Origin: Fictibacillus sp. BK138
Lineage (GTDB): Bacteria; Bacillota; Bacilli; Bacillales; Fictibacillaceae
DNA length: 64,000 nucleotides
Assembly: GCF_004216955.1 (NCBI RefSeq)
Contig: NZ_SGXL01000001.1
Coordinates: 1,049,034-1,113,033 of the forward strand
Direction: 5' to 3'
Below the pieces are notes generated by a model. The model saw only the letters and a list, made by a program, of their open reading frames with translations, ran no database searches and was not told the origin of the DNA. The position numbers were made by a program, and so were the translations under genes. Each line of letters opens with the position of its first letter. The stretch's first letter is position 1. Below are positions 45,703 to 54,309 of the stretch, piece after piece.

Positions 45703-46404
45703 TTGAGAATTGGTATTATCGGTGCAATGGATGAAGAAATCGTATATATGAAAGAAGCACTTGATATATATGGGGAAAGCACTTTCGCACAAAATAAGTT
45801 TTATGAAGGTACACATCATAATAAAGAAGTAGTACTGTGTAAATCTGGTGTAGGTAAAGTTAATGCAGCGATTACTACACAGATTTTGATCGACAGATTC
45901 CAAGTTACCCATGTCCTATTCACGGGTGTTGCTGGTGCACTTGACCCTGTTCTTGAAGTTGGAGACATCGTTATTTCCTCAAGCGCGATGCAGCATGATA
46001 TCGATGCATCTGCATTGAGTCCTGATTTTCCGAAGGGAACGATTCCTATGTTCGCCTTTGATTCTGAGTTCAAAGCAGATGAGAAGCTTGTTAAACTGGC
46101 AGAGGCAGCAGCTGAGAATCTTTCAGGACCACAAGTGAAGGTCGGTAAAGTTTTAAGCGGTGATCAGTTCATTGCGGATCGAGATCTAGTTGAGTATTTT
46201 GGTACTTCATTTAATGGAACGTGCATCGAGATGGAAGGATCAGCTGTAGCTCAAGCTTGCTTCTTGAACGAGGTGCCGTTTGTTATTATCCGTTCTATTT
46301 CGGATAAAGCGAACGGTGAAGCCCCCGCGAGCTTTGGTGAATTTACTGCACTTGCAGCAAGACGTTCATCTGATATGGTTGAATCTATTATAGAATCCCT
46401 ATAA
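45703..46404 (+). CDS. mtnN: 5'-methylthioadenosine/S-adenosylhomocysteine nucleosidase MtnN
   Basis: A 233-residue nucleosidase that cleaves adenine from methylthioadenosine and S-adenosylhomocysteine in methionine recycling. IGIIGAMDEEI at the N-terminus, GVAGAL in the core, CIEMEGSAVAQAC, and the catalytic Asp in RSISDKAN. TTG 45703 has GAGGTG upstream; the frame also opens at 45694 without a site. In B. subtilis the ccpA-acuC interval holds motPS instead. Confidence 0.92.
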   Translation: MRIGIIGAMDEEIVYMKEALDIYGESTFAQNKFYEGTHHNKEVVLCKSGVGKVNAAITTQILIDRFQVTHVLFTGVAGALDPVLEVGDIVISSSAMQHDIDASALSPDFPKGTIPMFAFDSEFKADEKLVKLAEAAAENLSGPQVKVGKVLSGDQFIADRDLVEYFGTSFNGTCIEMEGSAVAQACFLNEVPFVIIRSISDKANGEAPASFGEFTALAARRSSDMVESIIESL

Positions 46405-46411
46405 AAATAAG

Positions 46412-46458
46412 GCTGGCTCAAGGCAGGAAGATATCTGCCTGATTGAGTCAGTTTTTTT
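46412..46458 (+). terminator. Terminator of mtnN
   Basis: CTGGCTCAAGGCAG pairs with CTGCCTGATTGAGTCAG (one small bulge), followed by seven Ts. Confidence 0.85.
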
Positions 46459-46512
46459 AATAAAGAATGCTGCTATTTTGCAGAGGGAATAAGAGACTTT
46501 GTCGAAAATCGC

Positions 46513-46606
46513 TTATTGTTAAAATAACGTGCGATTAATATACGCTAACGTGCGATTATCTAATATAACGTGTGAATATTTCTTTTAACGTGCGATTATC
46601 AACAAT
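46513..46606. repeat. 20/21-bp array, four units (TAACGTGCGATTA type)
   Basis: AACGTG begins at 46526, 46547, 46567 and 46587 (steps 21, 20, 20). The constant half is TAACGTGCGATTA; the third unit reads TAACGTGTGAATA. About 8 bases between are variable. No conserved tail is seen. Between convergent mtnN and acuC. Confidence 0.88.
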
Positions 46607-46625
46607 CGACATTGAATAGGATTCA

Positions 46626-46657
46626 AAAAGGAGGTCTCCAGCTGGAGACCTCCTTTT
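46626..46657. terminator. Terminator of the acuABC operon
   Basis: A perfect 32-bp palindrome, AAAAGGAGGTCTCCAG/CTGGAGACCTCCTTTT, ending 2 bp before the acuC stop. It serves the minus-strand operon. Confidence 0.92.
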
Positions 46658-46658
46658 C

Positions 46659-47813
46659 TTATGAGCTTTTTCGAATGGAATACAGGCTTTTTTCAAGTGT
46701 TGCCCTGTTTTTTGAAGTGATTTCATCTTTTCTTGGAATCGGCTTATAGATGCTAGCTTCATCTTCCCATGTACGAGGCAATGGATGCTTGGCTTCTTCA
46801 TCCCAGCGTGTAAGCCAGCCCTCTGCGATCGGACCAGCAGGTAAATGATCATTCATTACACACCATAAGTATGACCATGCTCTCGGCACGACACGCCAAA
46901 TATCATATCCGCCTCCGCCTGTTGCTATCCAGCGCCCGCCACAGTACTTGTCTGCTACTTCTTTTGCTATTCTTGGTATTTCAGCATAGGTTTTCATCGT
47001 AACAGATAAGTGGGTTAGAGGATCATAATAGTGAGCGTCCGCCCCATTCTGGGTGATGATAACATCGGGTTTAAAAAAGTCAGCAACTTCCCATAGGCTC
47101 TTTTCATAGCATTCTAAAAATGAATCATCTTCAGTAAAGGCATCAACAGGAACGTTAAAAGAATAGCCATACCCTTTCCCCGCACCTTTTTCATGAATGG
47201 AGCCTGTTCCTGGGAATAAATATCTTCCCGTTTCATGAATTGATAACGTGCATACATCAGGATCGTCATAAAAAGCCCATTGCACACCGTCGCCGTGATG
47301 TGCATCTGTATCTACATACAGTACACGTGCTTTATACTTTTTCTTCATATATTCAATAGCGATTGAGCTGTCATTGTAGATACAAAAACCGGATGCTTTA
47401 CCTCTAAACCCGTGATGAAGTCCTCCGCTCAAACTGAGTGCATGCTTTGCTTTACCTTCCATGACCCAATCGACGGCCGTAAGTGTAGCTCCAACAATCC
47501 AGCTGCTTGCTTCATGCATGTTTTGGAAGATCGGTGTATCTTCCGTGCCAAGTCCATAATTAAGTCCGATTTCTTTACTAAGCTTTCCTTCTCCCGCTTT
47601 TTTAACGGCCTCCACATAACCTTTGTCATGAATGAGCATGATTTCCTCGTCTGTTGCCTGTCTAGGAAGGACAATCTTGCTGTCATCAAGACAGCCTGAT
47701 TCTCTTAATAGTTCATAAGCCAGCTGAACTCTAAGCTGATTGAAGGGATGGGTATCATTGAATTTATAGCCTAAGAGGTCTGGTGAATAAACAAAGACAG
47801 AATCATTTGCCAT
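46659..47813 (-). CDS. acuC: Acetoin utilization protein AcuC (class I-type protein deacetylase)
   Basis: A 384-residue zinc-dependent deacetylase of the HDAC family. Active-site His pair in SGGLHHGFRG, zinc ligands in YVDTDAHHGDG and in QNGADAHYYDP, and the GGGGYD motif. In B. subtilis AcuC removes the inhibitory acetyl group from AcsA. ATG 47813 follows AGGTGA and overlaps the acuB end by 11 nt, so the genes are coupled. Last gene of acuABC. Confidence 0.95.
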   Translation of the reverse strand: MANDSVFVYSPDLLGYKFNDTHPFNQLRVQLAYELLRESGCLDDSKIVLPRQATDEEIMLIHDKGYVEAVKKAGEGKLSKEIGLNYGLGTEDTPIFQNMHEASSWIVGATLTAVDWVMEGKAKHALSLSGGLHHGFRGKASGFCIYNDSSIAIEYMKKKYKARVLYVDTDAHHGDGVQWAFYDDPDVCTLSIHETGRYLFPGTGSIHEKGAGKGYGYSFNVPVDAFTEDDSFLECYEKSLWEVADFFKPDVIITQNGADAHYYDPLTHLSVTMKTYAEIPRIAKEVADKYCGGRWIATGGGGYDIWRVVPRAWSYLWCVMNDHLPAGPIAEGWLTRWDEEAKHPLPRTWEDEASIYKPIPRKDEITSKNRATLEKSLYSIRKSS

Positions 47814-48453
47814 TGTTCTCACCTGGAACAGGAGGCCATTTTACTTCATAGCCATGATCTATTAAATGTTCAATCACGGGGAGAGGGTTCATTGTTCCCA
47901 CTCTGAAAACAACGATCTTCTCTTTTTCATCATGAGAAGGGTAAACGAGTACAGAGCTGATATTTAAATGAAAATCCTTTAATACACTGGCAACTTTCGC
48001 CAGCTGGCCTGCTTCGTTAGGTACAGCAACTTCCAAATGAGAGCCTGGCTGATGAGTTCCTGTTAATTGAATAAATGCATGAAGCATTTCACGTTCCGTG
48101 ACCAAACCTACTAGTTTGTTATCTTCTAAAACGGGAATGCAGCTAATGTTATGTTCGTAAAAAATAGTTGAGAGCTCTTCTGCAATATCCAATGGATGTG
48201 CTGTGAAAACTGCATCTTTCATAATCTTGGACACAGGCTTCTGAAAGTCTTCTGGATGTTCATTTTGATGAAAAATCGATGGACTTGCATCTTTTACTTC
48301 CCGGTCAGTAACTAGACCCAACAAATTGCGGCTGTCATCCACAACAGGAAGGTAACGTACATCTTTTTCAAGCATAAGTTTAAGGGCTGTTCCAATCGTT
48401 TCTTCCGCATGAATTGTCACTGTGTTCTTTTGCATCATATTTTGAACGATCAC
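47803..48453 (-). CDS. acuB: AcuB, CBS-pair and ACT domain protein
   Basis: A 216-residue regulatory protein. Two CBS domains (about 7-60: DVRYLPVVDDSRNLLGLVTDREV; 78-135: ISCIPVLEDNKLVGLVTEREM) and an ACT domain (about 139-210). CBS pairs usually bind adenosine nucleotides and ACT domains amino acids; the ligands of AcuB are unknown. Starts with a GTG at 48453. Between acuA and acuC in one operon. Confidence 0.94.
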   Translation of the reverse strand: MIVQNMMQKNTVTIHAEETIGTALKLMLEKDVRYLPVVDDSRNLLGLVTDREVKDASPSIFHQNEHPEDFQKPVSKIMKDAVFTAHPLDIAEELSTIFYEHNISCIPVLEDNKLVGLVTEREMLHAFIQLTGTHQPGSHLEVAVPNEAGQLAKVASVLKDFHLNISSVLVYPSHDEKEKIVVFRVGTMNPLPVIEHLIDHGYEVKWPPVPGENNGK

Positions 48454-48497
48454 AATATACCACTCCCAAATAAATTCTCTCTCTATATTCAGTAGAA

Positions 48498-49130
48498 TTA
48501 ATACATAAACCGATTCTTAAAACGGATTCGATCAAACCGCTGCACGCTATCCATGTCGATTCGCTTTCCGATACGCACCATTAAACAGTTTGCAGGATGT
48601 GAACTGATTTCAGGATCATCGGTAGCCATATATTCCAGGTCACCTGCATTCATCATTTTTTCCATGATCTTTCGATAATCCCAAACAGAAAGCTTCGTTC
48701 CTTTTAAATCCCAATGCCAATAATACTCAGTTGTGATAATGATGTAATCTTCCATCGCATCATCCATCATCGAAACTTTTAAAAGTGTTTTGCCAACCTT
48801 GAAATTTCGATAATCAGGTATTACTTCAATAGCTCCAAGCTCAAGCAGATTTTCCATGTTGCCCTCTGACCATCGTTCAAGAGGATCAGGATACACGTAT
48901 GTAACATAGCCGATAACGGTATCTTTATTTCTTGCGATAATAATTCTTCCTTCATCCAGCTTAGCGATTTCAGTAACCGCTTTTTTCTGCTCGTTAGCTG
49001 GTCTGAACGCTTTTAGATCCTCATGAAAATAAAGACCTTTCAGTGTTTCGGCTGACACGGGTCCTTCAACGGTTATTGTGCCATGAGATGTTTTTAATGC
49101 TACGCAGTTATATGTTTTATTGTGTTTCAT
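48498..49130 (-). CDS. acuA: AcuA, protein acetyltransferase for AcsA
   Basis: A 210-residue GNAT-family acetyltransferase. GNAT core: GRIIIARNKDTVIGYVTYV, LGAIEVIPDYRNFKVGKTLL (acetyl-CoA loop R-x-x-K-V-G-K). In B. subtilis it acetylates and inactivates acetyl-CoA synthetase AcsA. ATG 49130 follows AGGTGG; the length equals B. subtilis AcuA. Divergent from acsA with 160 bp between. Confidence 0.94.
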   Translation of the reverse strand: MKHNKTYNCVALKTSHGTITVEGPVSAETLKGLYFHEDLKAFRPANEQKKAVTEIAKLDEGRIIIARNKDTVIGYVTYVYPDPLERWSEGNMENLLELGAIEVIPDYRNFKVGKTLLKVSMMDDAMEDYIIITTEYYWHWDLKGTKLSVWDYRKIMEKMMNAGDLEYMATDDPEISSHPANCLMVRIGKRIDMDSVQRFDRIRFKNRFMY

Positions 49131-49290
49131 GTCTACACCACCTAGGATTGTTTCCACCTTCTATTATACATGATATCGGGGCATTGTAAGGGGTTTCATA
49201 AGCCTTTTTATAGATAGTTCTAATAAGTTAAAAAATTTTGATAATATGTTATACTTGAAGAGATATTCAATAGGGAAGGGAGAAATAGCA

Positions 49291-51006
49291 ATGAAACTGG
49301 AAGCGCTTCCGATAATAAAAGGTGATTTTAATTTACAAGATTATGAGGCAGCATACGGAGCATTTGATTGGAAAGACATTGAAAAAGAATTCTCCTGGCA
49401 TAAGACAGGTCGAGTAAATATGGCGTATGAAGCCATTGACCGTCATGCTGCATCCCATCGAAAAAACAAAGTCGCTCTCTATTTTTCAGATCAAAAGAGG
49501 GACGAGAAGTACACGTTTAAAGAAATGAAGGAAATGTCCAATAAAGCAGGAAACATGCTGCGCCAGTTAGGAGTAGAAAAAGGGGATCGTGTTTTTATTT
49601 TTATGCCGCGTTCACCTGAGCTTTATTTCGCATTCCTAGGTTCTGTCAAATTAGGAGCCATTGTTGGTCCGCTCTTTGAAGCATTTATGGAAGGTGCGGT
49701 AAGAGACAGACTTGAAGACAGTGAAGCGAAAGTACTGGTAACAACTCCTTCGCTGTTAGAACGTGTACCTGTGAATGAACTGCCAAACTTAAAACATGTA
49801 ATTCTTGTTGGAGAAGACGTGAAAGAAGAAGGTCCATATGTAAGTTACTATGATCGCATGGCTAAAGCCTCTAAAGATCTCGATATTGAATGGGTTGACC
49901 GTGAAGATGGATTAATCCTTCATTATACATCAGGTTCAACAGGTAAGCCGAAAGGTGTGCTGCATGTACACAACGCAATGCTGCAGCACTATCAGACTTC
50001 TAAATGGGTTCTAGATTTAAAAGAGGAAGATGTATACTGGTGTACAGCAGACCCAGGCTGGGTAACTGGAACTTCTTATGGCATCTTTGGACCATGGCTG
50101 AACGGTGCTTCCAGTGTCATAAGAGGAGGACGCTTTTCACCGGAAGACTGGTATGGAACTATTGCAAAATATGGCGTAACAGTATGGTACAGTGCCCCTA
50201 CAGCTTTCCGTATGCTGATGGGTGCTGGTGATGAGGTTGTGAAACAATTTGATCTGTCCACTCTGCGTCATATCCTGAGTGTAGGAGAACCTCTAAACCC
50301 TGAAGTCGTCCGATGGGGAATGAAGGTATTTAATCTTCGAATTCATGATAACTGGTGGATGACTGAAACTGGTGGCCAATTGATCAGTAACTATCCTGCG
50401 ATGGAGATTAAACCGGGCTCAATGGGGAAACCATTCCCTGGTGTTGAAGCGGCAATTATTGATGATCAAGATAATATCTTGCCTCCTTACCGCATGGGTA
50501 ACCTTGCGATTAAAAAGGGCTGGCCGTCAATGATGCGCAAAATTTGGAACAACCCTGAAAAGTATGATTCCTATTTTACTCCTGGTGGCTGGTATGTATC
50601 GGGTGATTCAGCTTATATGGATGAAGACGGATATTTCTGGTTCCAGGGTAGAATTGACGATGTGATCATGACTTCAGGAGAACGTGTAGGACCTTTTGAA
50701 GTGGAAAGTAAGCTTGTTGAACATCCGGCTGTAGCAGAAGCAGGTGTAATTGGTAAACCTGATCCTGTGCGAGGTGAAATTATCAAAGCATTCATCGCCT
50801 TGCGTTCTGGCTATGAACCGAACGACGAGCTCATTGAAGAGATTAGAAGTTTTGTTAAATCAGGACTAGCAGCACATGCGGCTCCTCGTGAGATCGAATT
50901 CCGCGATAAGCTTCCTAAAACACGAAGCGGTAAAATTATGCGCCGTGTACTAAAAGCTTGGGAGCTTGATCTTCCAACAGGTGACCTTTCAACAATGGAA
51001 GACTAA
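49291..51006 (+). CDS. acsA: Acetyl-CoA synthetase AcsA
   Basis: A 571-residue AMP-forming acetate activation enzyme. P-loop-like YTSGSTGKPKGV, the NWWMTETGG motif, WYVSGD, and the catalytic lysine K548 in KTRSGKIMRR, the residue acetylated by AcuA in B. subtilis (K549 there). ATG 49291 follows GAAGGGAG. Codons 3-7 form a cre-like palindrome. Divergent from acuABC, so enzyme and regulators share one control region. Confidence 0.96.
   Translation: MKLEALPIIKGDFNLQDYEAAYGAFDWKDIEKEFSWHKTGRVNMAYEAIDRHAASHRKNKVALYFSDQKRDEKYTFKEMKEMSNKAGNMLRQLGVEKGDRVFIFMPRSPELYFAFLGSVKLGAIVGPLFEAFMEGAVRDRLEDSEAKVLVTTPSLLERVPVNELPNLKHVILVGEDVKEEGPYVSYYDRMAKASKDLDIEWVDREDGLILHYTSGSTGKPKGVLHVHNAMLQHYQTSKWVLDLKEEDVYWCTADPGWVTGTSYGIFGPWLNGASSVIRGGRFSPEDWYGTIAKYGVTVWYSAPTAFRMLMGAGDEVVKQFDLSTLRHILSVGEPLNPEVVRWGMKVFNLRIHDNWWMTETGGQLISNYPAMEIKPGSMGKPFPGVEAAIIDDQDNILPPYRMGNLAIKKGWPSMMRKIWNNPEKYDSYFTPGGWYVSGDSAYMDEDGYFWFQGRIDDVIMTSGERVGPFEVESKLVEHPAVAEAGVIGKPDPVRGEIIKAFIALRSGYEPNDELIEEIRSFVKSGLAAHAAPREIEFRDKLPKTRSGKIMRRVLKAWELDLPTGDLSTMED
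49298..49311 (+). promoter_or_regulatory. cre-like site at the start of acsA
   Basis: TGGAAGCGCTTCCG is a near-palindrome that keeps the core of the cre consensus (TGNAANCGNWNNCA) with a mismatch at the last base. It lies at codons 3-7 of acsA. B. subtilis acsA and acuABC are CcpA-controlled. A roadblock position is plausible, but codon content alone could also produce it. Confidence 0.5.
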
Positions 51007-51020
51007 AAGTATAAAAGAAA

Positions 51021-51055
51021 ACAAAAACCCTCGAATCAATTCGAGGGTTTTTTGT
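51021..51055. terminator. Bidirectional terminator shared by acsA and the PBP gene
   Basis: ACAAAAACCCTCGAAT pairs with ATTCGAGGGTTTTTTGT. The PBP stop codon (51036-51038) lies in the stem-loop, so the right arm is also the last codons of that gene. Confidence 0.92.
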
Positions 51056-53906
51056 CTTTCTTATTATTACCTTGTGTCGTTGCTGGAGGTGGATCTCCTG
51101 TGCCTGGATCAGTTGGAGGCGGTGGAGGGTCCTGTGGCTTGTCTGGTTTATCTCCGTCTCCGCCAGGCGGTGGCGGAGGAGTTCCGGGTTCTGCAGGCGG
51201 TTTCTTTTCCCCGACTTGAACCTTTGTCTGAGCAGCTGATTCTTTTCCAGCAATATCAACCGCTGTAACATAGACGACTCCGTTAGAGACTTTCGCAGAT
51301 GTTTTATCTGCTGCAACTGAACCTATTTTCTTAAAGGACTTGCCATCTGCTGAATGGTAGATTCGGTAGCCGATTACATCATTCTCACCATGAGCAGACC
51401 ATGATAATACGCCATCGGACATTTTCGCTCCTGCAACAGGCGAAGGGACTTTTCCATTCTCTTTTAATTCTTTCTCAGGAACGATGTTGCTCAAGAGATC
51501 AATTTTCTGAGTTAGCTTATTCAGTGTTTCTAATCCGAGTTCCTTTAAGAACTCTTCTTTAATAAGTACACCCTCTTTAGTAAATTCTTCAGGTGTAGTA
51601 GGCAGTGCTTTATATTTTGCGTCTCCGACAACTACATAACGGCCTTTTGTTAAGGTATCATCTACTTCTTTAGGAGTAAACTTGGCATTGAACAAATCAG
51701 TTGTCACAAGACCCGCACTTCGGCAAAGATCTGATGGAAGTTTGCCAGAGATTCCGCAGATTTCACGTCGCACAATTCCTGATGGCATCGCAAATCTTTG
51801 TTCTGGGTCAACTAATTGAGGTGCATGTTTATGTGCTGCATTAATAAGCTGAGCCCATATGGTCTGATTTCTTTGGCCTGTGTTACCAGCTAAATCAGCA
51901 GGTGTGTCATATCCGATCCAAACTCCGAATGTCACATTAGGGTTAGAGGCTACAAACCATGAATCTTTGTCTTCATTGGTAGTTCCTGTCTTGCCAGCCC
52001 AATCAGACTGGAATGCAAGTTTTCGAGGTACACCTGCTGCAGTACCAGATGAAAGTACATCTCTCATCATATCAATCATTAGATAGGCCGTCTGCGGGCT
52101 ATAAACCTGTTTCGGTTCACTCTTGTGCTGATAGATAACTTCACCGTCATTTGTTTCAATTCTATCAATCATATAAGCATCAACAAATTTCCCGCTGTTT
52201 GCAAATGTAGAAAAAGCATTTACGTTTTCTTCAACAGTAACCCCAATATCAAGAGCACCAAGCGCCATTGCAGTATGGGCTCTATCACCTTTAGTAAGAG
52301 TAGTAACCCCCATTTGAATCAGCTTTTCAGTAGCTTTCGCATGGTCTACTCTTTGATAAGATCTGATAGCAGGAATATTTCTAGATTTCTTAAGTGAATG
52401 ACGAACAGATACTAGACCATCGAAATCTTTATCGTAGTTGTTAGGTTTCCAACCATTTATGTCGATTGGTGTATCAGGTACGATTGTTCCTGGCTGAACT
52501 TTACCTGTTTCAACCGCATATGAATAGGCAAGCAATGGTTTCATCGTTGAACCGTTTTGTCTAGGTGCGCTTGTCGCGTGGTTCGTTTGTTCTCTATTAA
52601 AATCACGTCCGCCAACAAAACTGATTATCTTTCCAGTTTTATTATCAATTAATGTCGCTCCAACTTCTTCAGGCTGAGGCTTTTCAAGTTTAATTCGCTG
52701 ACCTTTATTGTTGTATACATATTGATTTGCTGGTCCGAATAAACCATCATTCTTAACTACCTGCTGCATTTCATCATATATTTTTTGGTTGATCGTGGTA
52801 TGAATTTTAATTCCTTTTTGCCTGATTTGAGTACGTGCATTGTCTTTATATTCTTTTAATTCTTCAGGGCTTAGTTCTTCTACTTTTTTACCGTCTTTTT
52901 CAGCCTCTAATTTGGTGAGAACTTCAACTGTACGTTTTTGTATTTCAACGGTTAAAAACGGATACTTTTCAAAAGAAGATTGCTTATTAGTCGTTAAATT
53001 TTTCTTAATGTCATATTTAATCGCTTCATCGTATTCAGCTTGTGTAATCGAGCCAGCTGATAGCATGCGGTTTAGGACAGTTTTCATCCGTTTTAATCCT
53101 GCTGAAATATCTTCTTTTGGCTCACCGCCATTGTTGAAAGGCGTGTACACGAACGGGTTCTTTGGAAGTCCTGCTATGTAAGCGGATTGTGCCAGATTAA
53201 GCTTGGAAGCTTCTACTCCAAATATACCTTCAGATGCTGCCTGTATTCCTGCCACGTTTCGTCCAGAAGAATTCCGGCCATAAGGGACGATATTGAGATA
53301 TGCCTCAAGGATCTCATCTTTCTTTAACACTTTTTCAAGTCGCATAGCTAGAAGTATTTCTTTTGCTTTTCTATCAAATGAAACTTCATTTGTAAGAATC
53401 TGATTTTTTATTAACTGCTGTGTCAGCGTACTTCCGCCTGTTACGATTGCGGCTCCTGAAAATTCTTCATACATCGCACGCAGAATCGCTTTTGGCACTA
53501 TGCCTTTATGTTCATAAAAATATTGATCTTCTGTAGAGATAATTGCTTTAATTACGTATGGAGAAACGTCTTTTAATTTAATTTCTTGCCTGTCCAAGTC
53601 TGATTGAAGTTTACCCATGTATTGATCGTTATCAAAATAAACAGTACTTGTTTCCTCGTAATTATAGATGTCTTCTTTCATAGCTGAGTAAGCGCGTACG
53701 GGTTCATCCTTTACTAGTGAGGCAAAGAATCCTGCTCCTACTCCTGCTGCGAAAACACCACCCAAAACAAGAAGAACGGTAACGATCAAAAACATGTTCC
53801 AAGTAACGTTATATGTAATTCGTGCTGTTCGAATAATACTTTTTTCATTCAAAAAGTGGACAAATTTCTCCCATTTTTGTTTAAGTCCATCAAAATGAGA
53901 CATCAT
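51036..53906 (-). CDS. Class A penicillin-binding protein
   Basis: A 956-residue bifunctional peptidoglycan synthase. Cytoplasmic tail, TM helix at about 37-62, GT51 glycosyltransferase with catalytic E126 (ISTEDQYFYEHKG) and GGSTLTQQLIKNQ, transpeptidase with S453-T-M-K456, SRN and KTGTT motifs, then an FN3-like domain (about 830-905) and a Pro/Gly-rich tail (EPGTPPPPPGGDGDKP...). Expected to act outside the membrane in wall elongation or sporulation. ATG 53906 or 53903 both suit the GGGGGAG site. Which B. subtilis paralogue it matches is unclear. Confidence 0.93.
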   Translation of the reverse strand: MMSHFDGLKQKWEKFVHFLNEKSIIRTARITYNVTWNMFLIVTVLLVLGGVFAAGVGAGFFASLVKDEPVRAYSAMKEDIYNYEETSTVYFDNDQYMGKLQSDLDRQEIKLKDVSPYVIKAIISTEDQYFYEHKGIVPKAILRAMYEEFSGAAIVTGGSTLTQQLIKNQILTNEVSFDRKAKEILLAMRLEKVLKKDEILEAYLNIVPYGRNSSGRNVAGIQAASEGIFGVEASKLNLAQSAYIAGLPKNPFVYTPFNNGGEPKEDISAGLKRMKTVLNRMLSAGSITQAEYDEAIKYDIKKNLTTNKQSSFEKYPFLTVEIQKRTVEVLTKLEAEKDGKKVEELSPEELKEYKDNARTQIRQKGIKIHTTINQKIYDEMQQVVKNDGLFGPANQYVYNNKGQRIKLEKPQPEEVGATLIDNKTGKIISFVGGRDFNREQTNHATSAPRQNGSTMKPLLAYSYAVETGKVQPGTIVPDTPIDINGWKPNNYDKDFDGLVSVRHSLKKSRNIPAIRSYQRVDHAKATEKLIQMGVTTLTKGDRAHTAMALGALDIGVTVEENVNAFSTFANSGKFVDAYMIDRIETNDGEVIYQHKSEPKQVYSPQTAYLMIDMMRDVLSSGTAAGVPRKLAFQSDWAGKTGTTNEDKDSWFVASNPNVTFGVWIGYDTPADLAGNTGQRNQTIWAQLINAAHKHAPQLVDPEQRFAMPSGIVRREICGISGKLPSDLCRSAGLVTTDLFNAKFTPKEVDDTLTKGRYVVVGDAKYKALPTTPEEFTKEGVLIKEEFLKELGLETLNKLTQKIDLLSNIVPEKELKENGKVPSPVAGAKMSDGVLSWSAHGENDVIGYRIYHSADGKSFKKIGSVAADKTSAKVSNGVVYVTAVDIAGKESAAQTKVQVGEKKPPAEPGTPPPPPGGDGDKPDKPQDPPPPPTDPGTGDPPPATTQGNNKKDKKPSN

Positions 53907-53983
53907 TTGGTACTCCCCCCCTGTGTATAAGTATAACATACGGTCGAATTGTGAAAATGGGCAGTTTTTTTGAAATTATAAGA

Positions 53984-54278
53984 TTGACATGAATTTCGTC
54001 CATATGGTAAAAATAAAAGAACAATAATAATGATATAGCTAAGATAGGAATAAGTAGCAGATGTCTCCCTGTTTCAGAAAGCTGGTGGTTGATGCAAACC
54101 AGCACAAAGGCAGTTTGTGAATTACCTCCTGGAGCTTTCCTTGTGAACCGTTAAGTAGCAAGGAACGGATAGAAACCGTTACGAAATGAAGTGAAAAGCT
54201 TTTTTTATCGAGCTTTTAATTAGGGTGGTACCGCGAGATTGTAATCACGTCCCTTTCAATTTGAAAGGGACTTTTTTT
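53984..54278 (+). promoter_or_regulatory. T-box riboswitch of tyrS
   Basis: A tyrosyl T-box leader. The T-box AGGGTGGTACCGCG is at 54222-54235 and the terminator at 54249-54278 (GTCCCTTTCAA/TTGAAAGGGAC plus T7). Stem I occupies about 54050-54140, with the likely specifier TAC (Tyr) at 54123-54125 in TGAATTACCTCC. TTGACA at 53984-53989 with TAAAAA at 54008-54013 may be the promoter. Uncharged tRNA-Tyr pairing with the specifier and T-box would favour antitermination. Confidence 0.9.
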
Positions 54279-54309
54279 ATGCCATTAAAAAGAGAAAGGA
54301 AAGAAAGAG

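Noticed and set aside
46556-46852. 98-residue frame at the acuC end
   Set aside because: Overlaps acuC codons in another frame, the terminator and an array; no ribosome binding site.
47412-47699. 95-residue plus-strand frame
   Set aside because: Antisense to acuC, which has intact HDAC motifs here.
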